NCBI GenBank assembly: GCA_963844055.1
Contig: CAWJMN010000002.1
Coordinates: forward strand, 1,054,001-1,118,000
DNA: 64,000 nucleotides
Reading direction: 5' to 3'
DNA from: CAWJMN01 sp963844055
GTDB taxonomy: Bacteria; Planctomycetota; Planctomycetia; Pirellulales; Pirellulaceae
The translations under genes and the position numbers were made by a program. Numbering within the stretch: position 1 is the stretch's first letter; every line of letters starts with the position of its first letter. The notes beneath the pieces are model-generated. The model saw nothing but the letters and a program-made list of their open reading frames with translations. It was not told the DNA's origin and searched no databases. This document shows, piece after piece, positions 60,033 to 64,000 of this stretch.

Positions 60033-62060
60033 ATGGCTAGTGTGGCGGACATTCTGGGACCGCAAGGAAGAATTGCCCAGCGCCTCACCAAGTATGAGGA
60101 TCGACCGGAGCAGCTCGCGCTTTCTGAAGAGATTGCAAAGAGCCTGGAAGAGGGTGGTCACCTGCTCGCTGAAGCAGGGACCGGCGTGGGGAAAAGCTTT
60201 GCTTACCTTGTGCCTGCCATCCTGCGCGTACTGGCCGATCCCAATCGTGACCTTGATGCCTCGGACGACATTTCTTCCAAGGCCAAGCGGCGGATCATCA
60301 TCTCGACCCATACGGTCAGTCTGCAGGAACAACTGCTGGCCAAAGATATTCCGCTGCTGCGGAGCATCATGCCCGACGAGTTTACGGCCGTACTTGCCAA
60401 GGGGCGCGGCAATTACCTAAGCCTTCGGCGGATGAACCTCGCTGCCGAGCGGAGCGGGGCCCTTTTTCCTTACGAAGAAGAACTGCACGATTTGCGCAGC
60501 ATCGTGGCCTGGTCGAAGGGGACCGGCGACGGATCGCTAAGCGATCTGGACTTCAAACCTAAGCCGCAAGTCTGGGAAGAAGTGCAAAGCGACAGTGGCA
60601 ATTGCCTAGGCAGAAACTGCCCCACCTTTAAGGACTGTTTCTATCAGCGGGCACGGCGGCGGATTCACAATGCGCAGCTGTTGATTGTGAACCATGCACT
60701 ATTCTTTAGTGACCTGGCGCTGCGCCGTGAAGGAATCAGCCTGCTGCCTGATTACGAGGCTGTCGTCTTTGACGAAGCCCACACGCTGGAAAGCATTGCG
60801 GCAGACCATTTGGGGCTTTCGGTCTCGAACACGCAAGTCGAGTACCAGCTGAAGAAGCTCTACAATGACCGAACGAACAAGGGCTTGCTGGTCACCAAAA
60901 AACTGACGCAGGCCCAGCACATGGTGATTGAGTGCTACGCGCAGGCCGAGGACTTTTTTGAAGATGTCGCCCAGGCGGCCAAAACGGGGGGCAATGCGAC
61001 AGGGCGCGTCTATCAGCCCGAACTGGTAAAGAACAAGCTCAGCCCGGCCCTACTGAAACTATCACGCGAACTACGGCGGTTTGCCGAGACGCTCGAAAGC
61101 GAGTCCGAAAAGCTCGACTTTACTTCGGCACACGACCGATTGCTTTCGCTGGCTGGGGGACTTACGCACTGGCTAGAGCAGCAATCCTATGGAAGCGTCT
61201 ACTGGGTCGAGCAGTCGGCGATGCGACATGGACGAGCACGCGTGACCCTGAGCGCCGCTCCGATTGATACCGGCCCTGCCCTGCGGGAGCATCTGTTTGA
61301 AAAGACGCGTAGCGTGATCATGACCAGCGCTACCTTGGCCATTGGGCGTAACCCAAGCTTTGACTTTTTCAAGTCGCGAATTGGGCTGACGCAAACGCGC
61401 ACCTTCCGTGCGGGGAGCCCTTTTGACTATCGCAAGCAAGTGAAGCTGGTGCTTGTACCGGACATGGCAGACCCCACAACCGCCAAGCAGCAGCATGAAT
61501 CACAAAGCTGGCAGTTGATGAAGCACTTCATCGAAGAGACCGATGGGCATGCGTTTGTCTTGTTCACCAGCTACGACGCCCTGCGGCGGGCCCAAGACTT
61601 TTTGACTCCCTGGCTGGCACAGCACGACTTGGCTCTTTACAGCCAAGCCGAAGGGATTGGCCGATCGCAGATGCTCGACCGATTCAAAAAGAATCCACGT
61701 GGCGTGCTGCTAGGAACCGACAGTTTTTGGCAAGGGGTTGATGTTCCGGGAGATGCGCTCACCAATGTGATCATCACTCGCCTGCCCTTTAGCGTGCCCG
61801 ATGCGCCGCTGATCCAAGCCCGCCTCGAAGCGATCAAGGCGCGCGGCGGGAATCCGTTTCAAGACTATCAAATCCCCGAAGCGGTCATCAAATTGCGGCA
61901 AGGCTTTGGTCGGCTGATTCGGACCCAGTCGGACCATGGGCAGGTTGTCGTTTTAGACCCCCGAATCAAAACGAAGCCGTACGGCCGCATCTTTTTAGAA
62001 TCTTTGCCCGATTGCCAATTGATCGAACAGTCGCTGGCACAGATCGTCGCCCGGTCTTAA
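60033..62060 (+). CDS. dinG: DinG/XPD-family ATP-dependent helicase
   Basis: This protein has 675 residues from the ATG at 60033; a TTG at 60018 would add five. It is an SF2 5'-3' helicase of the DinG/YoaA type. The Walker A is AEAGTGVGKSFAYL with K54, the DEAH box is VVFDEAHTLE (247-250), and motif VI is LRQGFGRLIRTQSDHG. In Fe-S members four cysteines bind 4Fe-4S. Here C191, C196 and C202 are present (NCLGRNCPTFKDCFYQRARR). The first ligand position, in KGRGNYLSLRRM, is S130 where DinG-like proteins usually have cysteine. Cluster binding may be lost, altered or served by another residue. Confidence 0.9.
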   Translation: MASVADILGPQGRIAQRLTKYEDRPEQLALSEEIAKSLEEGGHLLAEAGTGVGKSFAYLVPAILRVLADPNRDLDASDDISSKAKRRIIISTHTVSLQEQLLAKDIPLLRSIMPDEFTAVLAKGRGNYLSLRRMNLAAERSGALFPYEEELHDLRSIVAWSKGTGDGSLSDLDFKPKPQVWEEVQSDSGNCLGRNCPTFKDCFYQRARRRIHNAQLLIVNHALFFSDLALRREGISLLPDYEAVVFDEAHTLESIAADHLGLSVSNTQVEYQLKKLYNDRTNKGLLVTKKLTQAQHMVIECYAQAEDFFEDVAQAAKTGGNATGRVYQPELVKNKLSPALLKLSRELRRFAETLESESEKLDFTSAHDRLLSLAGGLTHWLEQQSYGSVYWVEQSAMRHGRARVTLSAAPIDTGPALREHLFEKTRSVIMTSATLAIGRNPSFDFFKSRIGLTQTRTFRAGSPFDYRKQVKLVLVPDMADPTTAKQQHESQSWQLMKHFIEETDGHAFVLFTSYDALRRAQDFLTPWLAQHDLALYSQAEGIGRSQMLDRFKKNPRGVLLGTDSFWQGVDVPGDALTNVIITRLPFSVPDAPLIQARLEAIKARGGNPFQDYQIPEAVIKLRQGFGRLIRTQSDHGQVVVLDPRIKTKPYGRIFLESLPDCQLIEQSLAQIVARS

Positions 62061-62163
62061 CACAAGGGCGGGGCATAGACCCATGCCTTGCGAAGGCTTA
62101 TCTTGCGCTAAGTCGGTTTGTCGGTTTTCCTTCCGCTGTTCCCACCAAGTTTGCAGGCCCACC

Positions 62164-62820
62164 ATGCATGCTTCTTTTGCAACTGCCGCTACGGCAGGCC
62201 GCCGTTTCTCGTTTTGGAAACTTCCTGCTGCATTACTTCTGGCACTGATGCTTGGCCGGGCAGAGCTTTCGGCGCAGGAGGCAGCTACGACAGAGGCAAA
62301 GTTCCCAATCGCCACGGTTCGTATCGACCTGGTGCTGCGAGACTATGAACCGTTTGCAAAACAAATGCAATCGTTTCAGGCGGATCGCAAAACCGCTCAA
62401 GAAGAACTCGAAGTGCAACAGGCGGAAGCCGAAACCACCATTGCCAAGCTGCGCAGCACACCGCCGGGCACTCCCAAGCATGATGACTTGCAACGAGAGG
62501 TGGTAAAACTTCAGACCCAGTTGCGGCAACAGCTTGAACGGACCACGCAAGTATTCCAAAAGCGTGAAGCCAAAATCTATATCGAAGTCTTTGCCAAGAT
62601 TGATGCCCAGCTCAAACTACTGGCCAAGAAGCATGGCCTGAAGATGATTTTGCGCAAGCAAGAGGTAGAGCTCAAAGAAGACCTGCATCCCCAATTGTTT
62701 GCCCAAGCGCTCAATCGGTTGGTCCTACTCGATGAAACCGAAGACCTCACCGCAGAACTGACGGCTGCCCTCAAAGCGGCCGATGCGGCCAAGCCGGCCG
62801 ACGATTCCGCATCCAAATAA
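62164..62820 (+). CDS. OmpH/Skp-like periplasmic chaperone
   Basis: This protein has 218 residues from the ATG at 62164, with AGG seven bases upstream. A signal peptide (about 1-38, FWKLPAALLLALMLGRAELS) is followed by FPIATVRIDLVLRDYEPFAK, like the start of OmpH/Skp. Residues 65-140 form a long coiled coil (KTAQEELEVQQAEAETTIAK, LRQQLERTTQVFQKREAKIY), as in the tentacles of Skp. The C-terminus, LKLLAKKHGLKMILRKQEVE, matches the return strand, and an acidic Ala-rich tail ends the protein. It probably carries outer-membrane proteins across the periplasm. It follows the helicase gene by 103 bases. Confidence 0.85.
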   Translation: MHASFATAATAGRRFSFWKLPAALLLALMLGRAELSAQEAATTEAKFPIATVRIDLVLRDYEPFAKQMQSFQADRKTAQEELEVQQAEAETTIAKLRSTPPGTPKHDDLQREVVKLQTQLRQQLERTTQVFQKREAKIYIEVFAKIDAQLKLLAKKHGLKMILRKQEVELKEDLHPQLFAQALNRLVLLDETEDLTAELTAALKAADAAKPADDSASK

Positions 62821-62880
62821 GGCCCCTGGGCAAATGGGCCTACTCCGAAATCCTCGAACTTTTGATCAAAGGGCAATTCC

Positions 62881-64000
62881 ATGCCTAGCAACTCTTTTCG
62901 CCACTTCTTTCTGCCGTTACTCAAGCGAACGTTCGCCCTGGCGGGCCTAAGCCTATCGCTCGCCCTGGGGATGACCGAAGTTCATGCCGCAGAGATTCCC
63001 TTTTCGGATGTCGAACTTCCGACCAAGCTGGGCGTGGGCTATGCCGTACAGCTCTTGGACATGAACGGCGACCAGCGACTGGACATTTGCATTGTCGATC
63101 AGGAGCGGATCTTGTGGCTAGAGAATCCTACCTGGAAAGAACACCTCCTGATCGAAAAGCAAACCAAGAAGGACAACGTTTGCTTTACCTCGCACGATAT
63201 TGATGGTGATGGCCGGCTGGATTTTGCCGTGGGAGCCGACTGGCGTCCTTTCGATACGCAAACCGGCGGCACAATCCAGTGGATCAGCGGCGCAGGGACC
63301 GTCACACCAACCGACCTCTGGAAAGTCCTGCCGATCAGTGAAATTCCTACGGTCCACCGGATGAACTTTGGTGACATCCTCGGAAACAAACGGCCCGAGC
63401 TGGTCGTTGTTCCACTGATGGGACGTGGGACCACCAAGCCCAACTTTGCGGAAGCGCCAGTGGAGGTTTCTGTCTACTCGATTCCTGCTAATCCGCTGAC
63501 CGATCCTTGGCCCAAAACCATCATCAGCAACCAGCTTCACGTATGCCATAACTTTGTCATCACCGACTTCAATCGGGATGGCCACACCGATGTCTTGGTG
63601 GTCGCCTTTGAAGGGGTCTATCTGCTAGAACGCCCTGCAAGCGGAACCTTGTGGAAGCACACGCGCATCGGCAGCGGCAACCAGAAGCAATCTCCTAATC
63701 GTGGTGCCAGCGAAATCAAAACCGGACACCTCAAGGGAAACGCACCTTACATCGCAACGATTGAACCTTGGCATGGCAACGAAGTGGTCGTTTACACCAA
63801 GCCCAACACGCCCCCCACGAGTGATGAATGGTTGTGGGATCGGCACCTGCTTGATGACCAGCTCAAGTGGGGTCATGCGGTGGCCTGCGTCAACTTGGAC
63901 GATGATGAAGAGCAAGAGTTGGTCATCGGCGTTCGTGACACACTTTCGCCCGAGAACCCCTGCGGCGTGCGGATCTATGATCCGGTCGATGCGGCTGCTG
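62881..64000 (+). CDS. FG-GAP/VCBS-repeat protein, partial (runs past the window edge)
   Basis: The frame is open from the ATG at 62881 to the edge, at least 373 residues. AAGGG stands eight bases upstream. A signal peptide (LKRTFALAGLSLSLALGMTE) leads into FG-GAP / VCBS-like beta-propeller repeats: LLDMNGDQRLDICIVDQE, SHDIDGDGRLDFAVGADW, ITDFNRDGHTDVLVVAFE and VNLDDDEEQELVIGVRD. The DxDGDGxxD loops probably bind calcium. Such exported planctomycete proteins may bind polysaccharide or proteins on the surface. The end of the gene is unknown. Confidence 0.88.
   Translation, partial: MPSNSFRHFFLPLLKRTFALAGLSLSLALGMTEVHAAEIPFSDVELPTKLGVGYAVQLLDMNGDQRLDICIVDQERILWLENPTWKEHLLIEKQTKKDNVCFTSHDIDGDGRLDFAVGADWRPFDTQTGGTIQWISGAGTVTPTDLWKVLPISEIPTVHRMNFGDILGNKRPELVVVPLMGRGTTKPNFAEAPVEVSVYSIPANPLTDPWPKTIISNQLHVCHNFVITDFNRDGHTDVLVVAFEGVYLLERPASGTLWKHTRIGSGNQKQSPNRGASEIKTGHLKGNAPYIATIEPWHGNEVVVYTKPNTPPTSDEWLWDRHLLDDQLKWGHAVACVNLDDDEEQELVIGVRDTLSPENPCGVRIYDPVDAAA

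Overview
The window looks like a chromosomal segment of a planctomycete, probably of the Pirellulales (inference from gene families). The family-level markers are a cytochrome protein of the DUF1549/DUF1553 (PSD1) type followed by a DUF1501 gene, an N-terminal LERRE-type secretion motif on an RTX/PhoX-like protein, several FGE-sulfatase-domain proteins without the catalytic cysteines, an SHD1-WD40 protein, a flotillin-like FloA operon, adjacent type I and type III glutamine synthetases, and many genes with Tat or Sec signals. I saw no rRNA, tRNA, CRISPR array, insertion sequence or phage genes. Genes are loosely packed on both strands, and long open frames lie opposite many real genes.

Layout. 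0-5 kb: the end of a membrane protein gene, a Tat-exported Gfo/Idh/MocA oxidoreductase and a membrane Ser/Thr kinase with a periplasmic sensor. 5-11 kb: two FGE-domain proteins, two related small lipoproteins and a beta-lactamase-like serine hydrolase. 11-13.5 kb: a compact haem/redox locus, with two DUF3365-type c-haem proteins, an Rrf2 regulator with a visible promoter and paired inverted repeats, and a truncated haemoglobin. 13.5-20.6 kb: a phosphodiesterase-family enzyme, small membrane and coiled-coil proteins, a hairpin-rich intergenic region, nagB, a GlpG-like rhomboid protease and a DinB protein. 20.7-25.3 kb: a minus-strand cluster of PilT, a PilB/GspE-like protein with a lost Walker A, a CvpA-like protein and a membrane protein. 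25.6-36.2 kb: secreted and surface proteins (SHD1-WD40, PhoX-RTX, DUF1501, PSD1, ceramidase-like).

36-43 kb holds a single-domain response regulator, an RraA-like protein, GlnA (type I, adenylylation tyrosine replaced by phenylalanine) and a type III glutamine synthetase, with a strong terminator between the two synthetases. 43-47 kb is one very long secretin gene, followed on the other strand by uppP. 48-56.7 kb carries small proteins, a TPR protein, a dGTPase, a DUF1614 membrane protein, a 3-hydroxyisobutyrate-dehydrogenase-like enzyme, the floA operon and a DUF4190-like protein. 56.8-64 kb carries rsmG, a deoxyhypusine-synthase-like enzyme, a hydroxypyruvate-isomerase-like protein, a DinG-family helicase with one Fe-S cysteine replaced, an OmpH/Skp-like protein and the start of an FG-GAP repeat protein.

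The best candidates for undescribed biology are the Rrf2-controlled haem/globin locus, the pseudo-ATPase encoded in a one-base overlap with PilT, and the structured DNA/RNA in front of nagB. All functional statements come from reading motifs by eye; no database search was run.
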